Made by a program: the position numbers and the translations under genes | Notes under the pieces: model-generated | Database searches by the model: none | Seen by the model: only the letters and a program-made list of their open reading frames with translations | What the model was told of the DNA's origin: nothing | Shown: positions 11,530 to 22,208 of the stretch, piece by piece | Layout of the letters: each line of letters opens with the position of its first letter | Numbering within the stretch: position 1 is the first letter of the stretch | Assembly: GCA_023375785.1 (NCBI GenBank) | Contig: SZWC01001518.1 | Location: 134,793-198,792, forward strand | Reading direction: 5' to 3' | Length of the DNA stretch: 64,000 bases | Source of the DNA: Penium margaritaceum | Taxonomy: Eukaryota; Streptophyta; Zygnematophyceae; Desmidiales; Peniaceae

Positions 11530-11975
11530 TGTAGCAACCTTGGGCTGTTTTGCGACTAACTTTAGAACCCAAAACAAAGGTCCTCAAAAAGTGTAGTCCA
11601 ATGCGAGTGGGCCAATAGTCGCCTCAGCCATTTTGGCTGAGACAAACCGCGCCACAAATGGGCGTTATTGTCATAGGGTATGGACATAAACAATAATCCT
11701 AAACCTCATTGTTCCATGTGGCATTGCCAGGCAGGAACATGACCCTAATGACAGGCTAAGAGTGGAGGAGGAGTGGCGCCATTGATTTTCCATAGCGACA
11801 CTCCTTTCACCTAAAGCATGGTCACGGATATTTTTCAAGCTAGAGTCAAACCAGACATTAGTGCATTGTTTTATTTTTCAGGATTTTGGCTCCTCGAAAC
11901 TTAAGCCTCGAGTACCCCAAGTACTTAATAGTTATTCAATGACCATTTTAACCTAAAAATGGTCCATACACTACA
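11530..11975 (-). repeat. Left LTR (446 bp, TGTAG...CTACA)
   Basis: A complete-looking LTR: it starts TGTAG, ends CTACA, and has a primer-binding site at the correct distance. Its sequence is found again, reverse-complemented and diverged, at 13242-13678; shared landmarks include CAGCCATTTTGGCTG, GTGGCATTGCCA, GAGTGGAGGAGGAGTG and CACTCCTTTCACCTA. The element it belongs to would be transcribed leftward into the 10.3-11.2 kb minisatellite. Confidence 0.75.
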
Positions 11976-12539
11976 TTGCCACAGGATGAGGATTCTCGGT
12001 ATCACAAAGTTCAATTAGGTGTACGAGAATGACGAACCCATTTTTGTATCAGTGTACGAAGGGATTATAATAGTCATCAAATGAAAATTAAGCTACTAGA
12101 TGTAGGAGCTTCTTGTAGTTTTTTCATTGAAAAAATAGCAAAAAGTTGAAGTTGCAGTCCAAGCTAGAGACATGTGAAGTACAAACCGTTGATTGAAGGG
12201 TAAACATCTATCATTTTTGCAAATCACAGAGCTGCAAGATATAAAGGTCTTGAGTAACTTCCCAATGAGCAACATTAAGATCATGCTTGGCCAAAATGTT
12301 TTGTATTAGTACAATTGTCAAATTGAATATCCTTATAGAGTGGTTTACATTTGCATTGACAGTATAAAGTGACACTTGCCTCTCATAGTGTGAGCAACAA
12401 TCCCGTAGTATTTACCGGATCAATAGGAAGTCAAAGCTTCTGTAATCCGATGCTCAATGCATATGCATCTTTAAAAGTGACCACAAGGAGCTCATGCGTG
12501 GCTAGTCCATGTGGAGGCAAGGAGAGTGAGTGAGGCAGC

Positions 12540-13241
12540 AGGGTCAGAAGAGATGAATCTAGCAACCTTTTGAAGATTGCAAAGCTCAGGATTGTTCTGA
12601 ATGAGTTTGCACCAATTTTTGAGGAGTTTGAAGAGCTTTCCCGGGACACACTCTCCCAAGAATCACCTCCACAATATAGCGTCAATTGTCATATAGACTT
12701 GAGCCCATGATCAGACCAATGGTCAAAGGACCTACTGATTGAGCAATAACACATTGACCAAGCTAAGAAACAAGTAGACGAGGTCAACAACTAGGGGTTT
12801 ATCATGCCATCCATGTCACCCTATGTGGCACCTCTGCATTTCGTTGAGAAAAAATCCCGAAGAGATGTGGATCGGCGTGGGCTGCATGATATTAAACAAC
12901 ATCACGATGAAGAATCCCTATCCTCTTTGAAAAGCAAATGAACTTTTTGTCCAAATCTAAGGAGCAAGAATTTTCTATGAAAATTTCCAACAAAGCGCCT
13001 GCTTTCAGATCCATGTATCTCAAAAGGATATCAATAAGACACATGCCTTAGGGACACTTTGAGTTCACGATTATGCAGTCTGGACCAATGAAGCTCCACA
13101 ATACTTCTTGCTACCATGAACCACACTTTTTTTATTGTACCTTGAGGACTTTTTTTGCTGTGTATCTTGATAGAATTTTGGTGTACACGTGCACACTAGA
13201 GGAGCACACTGGACATCTTGAGACAGTTCTAGAATTTTCAC
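12540..13241 (+). pseudogene. Decayed Ty3/gypsy reverse transcriptase between inverted LTRs
   Basis: Fragments in shifting plus-strand frames follow the order of a gypsy RT: an EELSRD..PPQYSVNCHIDL-like lead-in (about 12620-12700), KKQVDEVNN.GFIMPSMSPY then VAPLHFVEKK (12765-12855), FQIHVSQKDINKTHALGTL (13000-13055), an APQYF segment, and VYLDRILVYTCTLEEHTGHL (13160-13225). In a live enzyme the last motif would read YLDDIL; here the second Asp is Arg. Stops and frameshifts abound. The RT fragment stops almost exactly where the right LTR begins (13242), so it is truncated by that insertion or by a rearrangement. From 11976 to 12540 nothing is recognised. Confidence 0.7.
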
Positions 13242-13678
13242 TGTTGCGTGTAGACCATTTTTAAGGTTAAAAGTGGTCGTTAAATAACTATTGGTAACTT
13301 TGGATACTCGAAGCTCAAGTTTCAAGGAGCTTAAAGCTCAGAAGAATATAATAGACTAGAGTCTAGTTGAATTCTGGTGTGAGAAATATTCATGGCCGGA
13401 ATCTAGGTGAAAGGAGTGCCGCGATGGGAAGTCCATTGCGTCACTCCTCCTCCACTCTTCTCTTGGTACTAGGACCCTGTTCGAGCATGGCAATGCCACT
13501 TGAACAATTAGGGTAAGGATTATTGTTTTATGTACACACCCCATGATGACTACGTCCGTCTTTGGCATGGTTTGTCCCAGCCAAAATGGCTGACGCGACC
13601 ATTTTCTCCTCCTCCTTGGTCTACATTTTCCGAGGACCAGAGCTTCTGCAAGAAAAACAAATATTGGTGTTGGAAACA
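13242..13678 (+). repeat. Right LTR, inverted copy of the left LTR
   Basis: About 437 bp, reverse-complementary to 11530-11975 along its whole length at an estimated 70-75% identity by eye. It starts TGTTGCG and ends near GGAAACA. I see no clear primer-binding site after it. Read on the plus strand it would be the 5' LTR of an element running right, into the minisatellite at 14060-14870, mirroring the left copy. Confidence 0.65.
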
Positions 13679-14059
13679 CTCGGACGTTGGATATGGACAT
13701 CGACGGATAGCATAAACCGTCAACTCAGTTAGTAGTATGAAAAAAAATGTTTGGACCAGTTTGTCCAAACGCCACCTGGTCGGCGGAGAGAGCAAGATGG
13801 CGGAGAGCTGGGAGACGTAGCCTTCGAGAGCATAGAGCCGAGAGCCGAGAGCTATAGCTCCATTCTGCCGGTTGAGAAAAGATAAAGGGGTTGTGTAGCA
13901 TGACGACCCCCGTGTGTCCGACAAGTCTGCCGAGTGAGCGAGCGAGTATCCGCAAGCCGGATAGGTTGAGAGGGGTGATGTCATCCCAGGGGATGGAGAG
14001 GAGGGGTCTCCTCTCCCCCCCTCTAATGAGGAAGGGACATTCCCCTTCCCCTCCTCCTC

Positions 14060-14870
14060 CTCCATAGAACTAAAGGAGAGGAGGGGGATGGACTCCCTCT
14101 CCTCCCCTGCTGCAACACCGTTGACGATGCCAAAAGGGTGGAGAGGGACGGACTCCCTCCCTTCCCTCTTCAGCATGGTACTGATGGTGTCGACGGAGAA
14201 GAGAAGGATTAGAGTCCCTCTCCCCCCCTCCCACAATGACAATGGAACCAAAGGTGAGGAGAAGGAAAGATTCCTTCTCCCCCCTCCATGGAACTGTCGG
14301 CGCCGGAGGAGAGAGGAGGGACGGGATTCCCTCTCTCTCCCTTCCATGGAACAGACTATGCCAAAGGGGAAGGGTGACGGAAGAGTCTCCTCCCCCCTTG
14401 TCTGTGGCACCGACGGCACCAATGGAGATGGCTGAGGGGAGAGTCCCCCCCCCCCTCTTGTCCATGGCGTCGACGACGCCAAGGAGGATGGGTGAGGGGA
14501 GATTTCTCACCCCCCCTCTGCCCAAGGCGAGGACGGTGCCAAAGAGAAGGAAAGGGGGAGGATTTCCCCCTTTTCTCCTCATCCATTGTACCGACGGTGC
14601 CAAGGAGGAGAAGAGGGGGCTTCCCTCCCCTCCCCTCACACATGGACTGATGGCACTAGCATAAGGAGAGGAGGTGTTCTCCCCCTCTCCCCCTTTCCTC
14701 ACACAGGCCGATGGCCCAAGGGGGTGGAGAAGGGGATGTTCTCCTCCTCTCCCTCCTTGCATGTAGGTTGATGGCCCTAAGGGAAGGGGAGGGGGTATTC
14801 TCCTCCTTTCCCTACCCCTCTCCCTTTTACCAGGGCCCACGGCCCAAGGATCGAGTGAACAGAGATTTCT
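14060..14870 (+). repeat. Right hairpin minisatellite (~60-bp units, about 14 copies)
   Basis: Each unit is AAGG plus a ~20-base purine run, a short hinge such as GATTC, a ~20-base pyrimidine run, then CCATGGNACCGACGGYGCC. The purine and pyrimidine runs pair, so every unit is an imperfect hairpin. The array is the reverse-complement relative of 10330-11210. Minus-strand frames of about 300 codons across it (for example 14070-14993) are a by-product of the ~60-bp period. From 13679 to 14059 no coding signal is seen. Confidence 0.8.
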
Positions 14871-16318
14871 CCCTCCTCCGCTCACGGACGGAGGAGATGG
14901 AGCCCTGCGAACGTCAAACGTGCCAGTTGTGCATTTATCCAACGTGGTGCGTGCGCTTTTGGCGTAGTTGGTAGCGATGAGGGTTTGATGCAAGAGGACA
15001 AAGGGTTAACCATTGCATGGGTCTGTAACCTTTTGTTCCCAAATAGCCCCATTTTGGGACCCAGTTGGTTCAACACAAGTTGCGTCCAGGTCCTCCATTT
15101 GGTCTCCATTTTGGACATCGTGAAAGCCACTTTGAAGCTCAAGTTGAGCTCCAATTTTTCTTCAAACAAGAATGTCCTTAAAACAGGAAGTCACTTGGTG
15201 CTACTAGCACTATAGGCGAGGAAGATTTCCTCGATTAAGCCCAAGAGTGACCGTGTCCGTCATGGGTTTGCCACCGTAGAGTGTTAAAAAGATCCAATCG
15301 AGCTCTGAAACATCTCTAATTTCATGAAATCGGCCTAATTCCTCTATACCCACTATTTTGGCCTTCGAATTTTCTCCTGGCCATTTCTCGCTTTGCACAA
15401 AACATGCTTCCGAGACCCATTTTTCCCGAAGCGTCGTAGACCATGCATGTCGCACCCAGTATTGAAAACAAATTCATGCTACACCGGTCACGGATGAATT
15501 ACTACAAAATACTAGATATCCAACAAATCATTTCTTAACTTTCAAAGGTGTCAGTCACCATTTCTACAACCCGGGAAATGAACCCCGACTAATGTGCCTT
15601 TCGAGTCATGCGAAGCGAAGCACACCTTTCGACAAAACAAAATTATGGAAAAAAAATCCAATTTTCCCTTACTTTTCTTTACCCTTCAAACGAGGGGCTT
15701 AAAATTCTGCAAAACGAGGTAAAGATGACATCATTCTCATGCCCAAACAGTCATCAGATAGACTCGTTATCGAACACAAAGTAGCCACGTCAAACGTGAA
15801 CCTCGACCACATCTGAACGGAGTCTAATCCTTAGATATCCCGATCACGCGATATGTTGCCAGGTGGACGTTGGCAATTTTCGTCCACATGCAAACGGTGC
15901 CACGAGGCGCATGTTTTGAGGATAGACCATATGCTGTCAACGTTGCTCGCTTAGGGTTTCCATGCCTCCTGTCGTTGGTGTTTCTACCTCAGGTGCATGG
16001 TAAGATTAACAATTTTTGTTCCCCCTCCGTACGTGACCACACTCGCATGGTTTGTGACGGTTGTCATCATGGTAAGTCGGCCAACCGCCATGCAATCAGG
16101 ACGCTCTCTCCTTGTTTGCAGGGGTCATGACCATTGAGCCATTGTTGATGTGTACTTGTCATGTCCCTCCAATGTCGGCGCTTTGTCACAACGGGCCTGT
16201 GTCTCCAGGATGGCTCTCCTCCTTGCGCTAACAACGTGTGGGTATGCCAAGTGCAGATGGTGGGTGCGATGCATATTACGACATATGCCAAACATTTTTG
16301 TACCCACTTTTGGCCAAG
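14871..16318. other. No gene recognised
   Basis: Unique-looking sequence between the minisatellite and MULE-1. A 198-codon minus-strand frame at 16067-16663 overlaps the more plausible plus-strand exon at 16319 and has no recognisable content. Confidence 0.4.
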
Positions 16319-16462
16319 ATGGCCGCCACTTTTGACGCCACTAGAGGCGATTACCTGGACGACGAGGACGACGACCCTCCCAAGGTTGTCGTCTCCCGTT
16401 ACCACTCTGAGTCCTCCGTTGTGTTCACCCAAAGGAGGAGCATGAGTACAAATTTCACGTGA
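16319..16462 (+). CDS. Possible small acidic exon upstream of MULE-1
   Basis: A 47-codon frame, MAATFDATRG followed by DYLDDEDDDPPKVVV and a basic-Ser tail, with a favourable start context (AAGATGGCC). The acidic N-terminus is what a MULE transposase first exon can look like. It lies about 400 bp upstream of the first recognisable MULE-1 transposase segment, so it may be that element's first exon. No splice donor could be fixed, and MULE-2's first exon (28159) is different in sequence. It could be a chance frame. Confidence 0.3.
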   Translation: MAATFDATRGDYLDDEDDDPPKVVVSRYHSESSVVFTQRRSMSTNFT

Positions 16463-16859
16463 ATTTCGTGAAGCGCATGCCTCCGCGCTCTCCAGACCGA
16501 GTTGAAGAGCACACGATGCAACTTGGAGGAAGTCAACGTGTCCGTTTGTTTTGTGATTTCCGCGCGGGTGGGGTGAACCCACTATGTCTGTAGAAATGGT
16601 GTCGCATCTGACAGGGTTGGACCTCCTGCTATGTCGAAGTATGCTGTCCGCTTGCCACCTCACCCTGTACGTTGTAGTGAATGTCCCCTACATGTGCCTG
16701 AAGTTGTACTACATGTGTTCTTTGCTGGGTCGTCTGCAGAGGAAACTCCACCGTCCCCGCCGGAGACGACCGGCAAAGATGTGCAAGCCGCTCTTGCTCG
16801 TGCACGCAAGCGTACAGCAAGATGCCTCTCTCTGGGTCCGCAGTGAGTCAACTCGAATA

Positions 16860-19056
16860 GAAGTCCGTTATAGAGTGTGAAAGACAGCGGGCTGCCCATG
16901 GCTCCTAAAGGCGCGCTATCAGTACAAGTACGGCAACGTCGCCATAGTTGAGTATGTGGACGGCCACAAGTGCACCCCCACCACCAAGAAGGGCGATCAG
17001 GCACGCCGGGCAGCATGGGTGCTATGCCACATAGAGTAGACGATGAAGAAGAAGCCCTCAACTGACACAAAGGCGCTGTAGCAGATTGTTGAGGCATACA
17101 CATGCAAAAAAGTGCACTACCCGGTGGTGTACCAAGCAAAGAAGGAAACCCAGGAGAAGCTCATGGGGGAGAATACGCTTTCGTGGACGCTCTTTCCAGC
17201 CTACGTAGCAGAGGTTAGTACATTTGCTTTCATGTCCTATTTCCTAATGATGCATACGCTGGCAAAAGACCCTTCGGTTAAAGAACGCTGCACATGCGCT
17301 ATATGTCTTGCAGTTGAAACGAGTGGGCCTGCAGACCTTCGCGTGCACAGAACAGGAAAAGAATGGGCTCTTCCGCCGGGCTTTCGTGATACCCGGGGCT
17401 GTCGGGAGGGCTGGAACCATGTGTGTCACCTCATCACCATGGACGCCACTTTTTTGAAAAATGGGTTCAAACAGGTTCTACTCATTACTCAGTTTTGGGA
17501 TGCCAACAACCACTCTGTGCTCATGGCGTGGGCGCTATGCATTCAAGAAGACAAGGAAAATTGGACATGGTTTGTGTAGCAGCTGTCGCAGGCATATCAC
17601 ATAGCACGAGAGCATGGCACAACCATCATCTCTGATCGTGACGGCGGGCTCCTTGCTCGTGTAACCCGTGAGATGCCTGGAGCCACGTACGTTGTGCGCA
17701 GCACATTCGTGAGAACATGAAGTCCAAAGCCGGTCAGGTGGCCGCGGACCTGTTCCAATCCTCGTGCATGCCTTCAATGCTAGGGAGTTCAAGTCCATGT
17801 AGGAATGACTATCAAGGGCATCGAAGCAAGGTGTGGAGAACATATTTGGTGGTAGAGCAGAACCGGGCATCTCGATGGACAGGTGGAGTAGAGTGTAGAT
17901 CCCCGTGGCACGTGGCGGGCACACGACAAGTAATGCGATGGAGTCGTTGAATGCCCACATCATAAAACTCCGCCATTTGTACCCCTGTCATTGCTTTTCC
18001 CAGCTTTACGTGTGGGTGCAGAAGTTGTTTGCAGGCAGCCGAAAGCAGGCGCATGACTGCAAAACCACGCTTGCCCCCTTCGTCAACGGTATGGTGAAAA
18101 ACTACACGCAGACGGTGAGGGAATACGACATCATCCTGGCGAGACCTCTCTCTAGGACCATCTTGGGTCCCAAGAGCAAGTCCGGGCGCGAGGTGGATTA
18201 CAACACAAAGAAGTGCAGCTGTGGCCAGTGGGCTGAGTACGACTATCCATGTCAACTTGCAGTCAGCCTTCTCCTTGATGCTAGATTCAACCCGGAGATG
18301 TGTGTGGACATTCACCTGACAAAAATGGCATGGAAGAGGACCTCCCGCCACCCCATGCCCGGGTTGAATCTTCGCAAGCTGCAATACATAGAGAAAGAGT
18401 GGGGCCCGTCCGGCAAGAAGCGCGGTGCTGGGAGGCCGAAGTCCAAGCGGAGGGACATGTATGAGCGGCGCAAGAGGGACTGCATCTGCAGCCAGTGCGG
18501 GCTGGATGGACATGGGCCTAGGCATTGCACAAACCCTTTTGCCAACGTTTTTGCAGCTCGTGCCAGACAGCTTGCTATAGGGCACGGGGTGCATGGTGAT
18601 GGTGGACGAGGCCCTAGACAACCAAGAGAAGGACATTCCGCAAGAGCAGATACAGGTGATGAACCTGGGGTGCTACTCTTGACAGGCATGGTGGAAGCAT
18701 CAGTAGCAACAGCAACAGCAACAGGTGATGACGCAACTAGAGGTGATGTAGCAGGTGAAGCAGTAGCAGCAACAGTAGCAGGTCATGACGTAGTAGGAAG
18801 TGATGCAACGGATGAAGCAAAAGAGCTCGCGGTCTCCTCCCAGGTTGACAACCCTGGGAGTCCCGAGGCAGCAGCAAACAACACAATAGAGAATGACCCA
18901 TCCTCCTCTGAATGGTCAGAGGAGGGCAAGGCCTCAGACTATGTGACGACCGAGACTGAGGAGCGGGAGTCAAAGGACAGCTCCTCCCCCTCAGACTCTT
19001 CTAGGGACGAGGCGCAACTGCGGCGCAAGCGGATGCGCAAAGGTCGTTCTATGTGA
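16860..19056 (+). pseudogene. MULE-1 transposase (Mutator-like), degenerate
   Basis: Domains in order: a MuDR-type DNA-binding segment (CPWLLKARYQYKYGN, VEYVDGHKC) at about 16880-17100; an intron at 17214-17313 (GTTAGT...CAG); the transposase core with ITMDATFLKNGFKQVLLIT (first catalytic Asp, ~17435) and IISDRDGGLL (second Asp, ~17630); GGHTTSNAMESLN (~17910); a SWIM zinc finger (CSCGQWAEYDYPCQL, where the usual His is Leu, ~18220); a zinc knuckle CSQCGLDGHGPRHC (~18490); and an acidic Ser-rich tail ending at 19056. It would cut and paste its own element. Stops (for example 17578) and frameshifts near 17400, 17700 and 17765 break the first half. From 17905 to 19056 the frame is open for 383 codons. 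Together with the changed SWIM residue this says the copy is dead. Confidence 0.8.
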
Positions 19057-19163
19057 GAAAGGTAATTTTTTTTTCCATGCAGTGTTGTCATGTCCATTTG
19101 TGCACATGTGTTCACTTGTTTTCCCTTAACTGCTCCATGTTTTGTTTATGATTTGTGTGCAGG

Positions 19164-19513
19164 TGAGGCAGATCCATGTCCTACTGAAGACGGTGTTCAA
19201 GCGGCAACCGAGGCATAAATTGCACCGGCACAGAGTCAGATCACATGAGGCCCATGACACGGGTTGTGTAGTGAAGGCTGCAGATGTCATGTGTTGCAAC
19301 ATGGCCAATCTAAACCTAGGGAATACAGAGCTAGAAGAGGCCAGATATGAAGTGCACACTTGCACGAGCGAGTGTGCATCTCCCTTTGGGGAAGACTTTC
19401 ATGATGCATTCCAAGAGTTCAATGAAGGGCCAGAGTGTCTTGCATGTGAGGTCATTTGCTTTGTGCACGGCCTACCCGTGTACTTTCAAGTGCGGATTAG
19501 TACATGTGAATAA
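19164..19513 (+). CDS. Cys-rich segment downstream of MULE-1 transposase
   Basis: After the transposase stop a probable 3' intron (donor ~19061, acceptor TGTGCAG just before 19164) leads into an exon-like stretch. Its end reads HTCTSECASPFGEDFHDAF and ECLACEVICFVHGLPVYFQ, stopping at 19511-19513. MULE-2 has a counterpart at the same relative place (CRCQHGVCPKCDIPFHEE, CPACEIMSWVYSLPPTVQ). The shared spacing of Cys pairs, PF.E(D/E) and CxACE....V..LP is unlikely by chance. It could be a second protein or a spliced C-terminal extension of the transposase. Function unknown. Confidence 0.45.
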
Positions 19514-20017
19514 GCCCCTCTGTTTTACTGGCCATGATTATGATAACCTTAGTTTCTATATCATCCATTTCTCATCTCTCTGTTGTTCTTGTTACTTCAT
19601 CTTAGTAATGGTACGAGAATGAAGTTTAGTCATTAATACATGATCATTGTGTTTTCTGTTTGAGTGATCAGCTGCCACTACAACTTGCAATACAGTTTCC
19701 TGTAAGCTCGGTACATTTGTTTATGCACCATGCAGACACGAGTCTTAAAGGATATCCATGTCTGGATACTACATGTGGCATACGACAAGCCACAAAGAAA
19801 GCAAACTCACACTTGCTTTGTGATTGTACGTGTTCGATACACGTGTGTAGATAGCACTATAGCAGTTGAGAGTACAGGTACTACGATGGTTGTGATGAGT
19901 GTGGAGGGAAACAAATCCGGTGAATGTAGATGTTCATGAAGGTTTCACTGACCTCATATGACAATACTTGGAAAGAAAACAAACCCACTAACACATCATT
20001 CAGTGAAAATAAGCATT
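19514..20017. other. Spacer between convergent MULE-1 genes
   Basis: AT-leaning sequence with no coding signal. It would contain the 3' ends of the transposase-side and accessory-side transcripts. Confidence 0.4.
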
Positions 20018-20352
20018 AGTGGACACATCATGGATGAAGTTGTGGCTAAAACTTACACATGCCCACCACCTGCCATAGTAAGAGGTGGAAGGATAGGAAT
20101 GTTGTAGACACATCATGAATAGATTCGTGGAGAAATATTTCACCTTCCCATTGCTTGCCACGCTAAGGGCGAGAAGGATAATAATGTAATGGATACAACA
20201 TGAATGAATTTGTGGATAAATGTTACACATGCCCACTATCTGCCACACTAAGGACTGGAATCATAGGAAACTAGTGGACACATCATGAAGAACTTTGTGG
20301 ATAAATATTACACATATCCACTATCTGCTACACTAAGGGCCGGAAGGCTCTT
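20018..20352. repeat. Tandem repeat, four units of about 84 bp
   Basis: Units begin near 20018, 20105, 20189 and 20272. Shared words are GGACACATCATGAA, TTTGTGGATAAATRTTACAC, CCACTATCTGCCAC and CTAAGGGCCGGAAGG. The last unit runs into the 3' end of the minus-strand accessory gene at 20333. Units are diverged by substitutions and small indels. Confidence 0.75.
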
Positions 20353-20647
20353 TGTACAGCCAAGGCTCCCACGGATCAGGAGTGTTAGACGGACGCGGAG
20401 ATGGCACACGCTTGCCCAAGATCCAAACCATGGTCTCCGGTTGACGAGGTGTGGATGTCCATGATGGTATCCCATTCTGCGTCACCCAGTCCTCCAACTC
20501 TGCCTTTATGATGGCCCATGCAGCTGCGGCTTCTTGCGGATGCAACATGGCTGATGTCTGCAGGGTATCCTTGCCACCCCACGCACCGTCTTGGTTCCAT
20601 CGCCGCGGCCCATTGGGAACCTCACTCATACCGTCATTGGTAGCCAT
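20333..20647 (-). CDS. MULE-1 convergent accessory protein (104 aa)
   Basis: The frame starts MATNDGMSEVPNGPRRW in a strong start context (AACATGG) after an in-frame stop, and is intact for 104 codons. The protein is small and Trp- and Pro-rich: AAAAWAIIKAELEDW, PETMVWILGKRVPSPRP, DPWEPWLYKEP. A diverged homologue lies in the same place and orientation in MULE-2 (PEVICWVTGHRMPSPRP, NSWEPW). It faces the transposase gene, so the two are convergent, as in maize MuDR. I do not recognise the family and claim no similarity to mudrB. Because the element's transposase is dead while this frame is open, it may be recently inactivated or simply short enough to have stayed open. Confidence 0.6.
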   Translation of the reverse strand: MATNDGMSEVPNGPRRWNQDGAWGGKDTLQTSAMLHPQEAAAAWAIIKAELEDWVTQNGIPSWTSTPRQPETMVWILGKRVPSPRPSNTPDPWEPWLYKEPSGP

Positions 20648-21159
20648 GTTCACAAGTTGGAGTAGCTGCAGCTATAGCGGTGCAATAGACGTCAACGTCC
20701 ACATTCAATGTGTCGCACGGCGTTCACTCGGAGAGGTGTTTGCATTGCGTACCCCACTGTTGAACCTGTGAATTACATAGAAACGATCAGTTTGGCATGC
20801 TTTTGCGTCACGTCTAAGTGGCAATATTTGACAAGGCACACCACGCGCAGCAATCCATGTGGACCAGTTGCCAGTGTTTGCATACGAACCCACTCGTGAA
20901 CGATGGATTGTGGGAAAACGTGGGCAGACTGAAATTTGACTCCGGTCAGGTGTTCAACGTAGGAAATTTTGATTCAACAATGGTTTTAGCGGTTGACATC
21001 GCAAAATTTACGTGCACACAACATTTGCATGGGATGGAAGGTGCTCCATAGATGCAAATGAGTGACGCTCAATCATTGGACAATAAAGTTATCTACCACG
21101 CTGTCCTTGCAGGACGAGCCAAGAATGTGTTGACATGGTGTGCCCCTTGCCATGAGTGT
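20648..21159. other. No gene seen; MULE-1 right flank
   Basis: Expected to contain the promoter side of the accessory gene and the right end of MULE-1. No terminal inverted repeat matching the left side could be found by eye. Confidence 0.35.
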
Positions 21160-22075
21160 TGTTGATCGTACTCCCTGGTTCGACCACTGAGGATTAGTCG
21201 AATATCTGATCTGACTTTAGATTTAGATTCCTTGGATTTTTCCATGCAGGATCGAGCTTTGAATCGCTCGATTTGAGTGAGTATTAAAAAAGTTAGCCCA
21301 GCCCAAAAATCGGGTGTTGGGTGGGTGGAATCTGGTACCCGCCATGGGTGGCGGGATAATCCACCGCCAGGGATCCGAGTTCTATCCTAATGGCCTCCAA
21401 ATGCACAAGGGGCATGAATGAGGTAACCATAAGGACCTCCTTGACCAGGATGAACTTCTCCTTGACTTCTGGGAGAGGAAAGGCGCTTCGACGGGTCATC
21501 GTCTAAGCGCCTCCCGTTNNNNNNNNNNNNNNNNNNNNNNNNNNNNNNNNNNNNNNNNNNNNNNNNNNNNNNNNNNNNNNNNNNNNNNNNNCCCAAAAAT
21601 CGGGTGTTGGGTGGGTGGAATCTGGTACCCGCCATGGGTGGCGGGATAATCCACCGCCAGGGATCCGAGTTCTATCCTAATGGCCTCCAAATGCACAAGG
21701 GGCATGAATGAGGTAACCATAAGGACCTCCTTGACCAGGATGAACTTCTCCTTGACTTCTGGGAGAGGAAAGGCGCTTCGACGGGTCATCGTCTAAGCGC
21801 CTCCCGTTGCCTAGAGTGCAAGGCCAGGTGGACGGCTCCACAAAGGGTTACTTCGACGGCCGTGACAGGGGCTCTACTGCTCCGTTTTGGGCATGCTTGG
21901 ATGCGTTGGAAAGCTTAGACCACAGGCTATAAGGATCTGATGTAATCTCACTATGCTAAGGAACAAAAACGTATTTCTATTCAGATCTACTGAATGCGAC
22001 GTGTTCTGCCCACTCACATCCGTGATCCTTGTGCTCCACACTCTTCACCATTGGTGTCCATTGGCTGCCCAAACA
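21160..22075 (+). repeat. 5' LTR of the Ty1/copia element
   Basis: It starts TGTTGATCG and ends CAAACA, followed after one base by TGGTAGCGTGC, a possible primer-binding site that only partly fits the initiator-Met-tRNA consensus. The apparent length includes 73 Ns and a false 217-bp duplication; without them the LTR is about 626 bp. No 3' LTR is present because the element is truncated at 25.36 kb. Boundaries are inferred. Confidence 0.5.
21302..21808. repeat. Duplicated contig end around the 73-N gap
   Basis: Positions 21302-21518 and 21592-21808 (217 bp) read the same and flank the Ns at 21519-21591. As at the other joins, one copy is probably an assembly artefact inside the copia LTR. 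Confidence 0.85.
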
Positions 22076-22208
22076 CTGGTAGCGTGCTCCAGTGAGAGCT
22101 AGGCATCCTTGAGGGTGCCTCCACACCCACTAGAGCCAACAAAGGGTTATGGACCCACGTGCCTAGAAGGACCCTAGCTCCTCATCTTTCACGCTACCGC
22201 CGCGTGCC

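Noticed and set aside
13550-14993. Minus-strand frames of about 310 codons
   Set aside because: They cross the ~60-bp minisatellite and, in part, the right LTR. The repeat period near a multiple of three explains the openness.
16067-16663. Minus-strand frame of 198 codons
   Set aside because: No recognisable content and it overlaps the more plausible plus-strand acidic exon. Kept only as a possibility.
17812-18636. Minus-strand frame of 274 codons opposite MULE-1
   Set aside because: Shadow of the SWIM/zinc-knuckle part of the transposase, which has clear domains on the plus strand.
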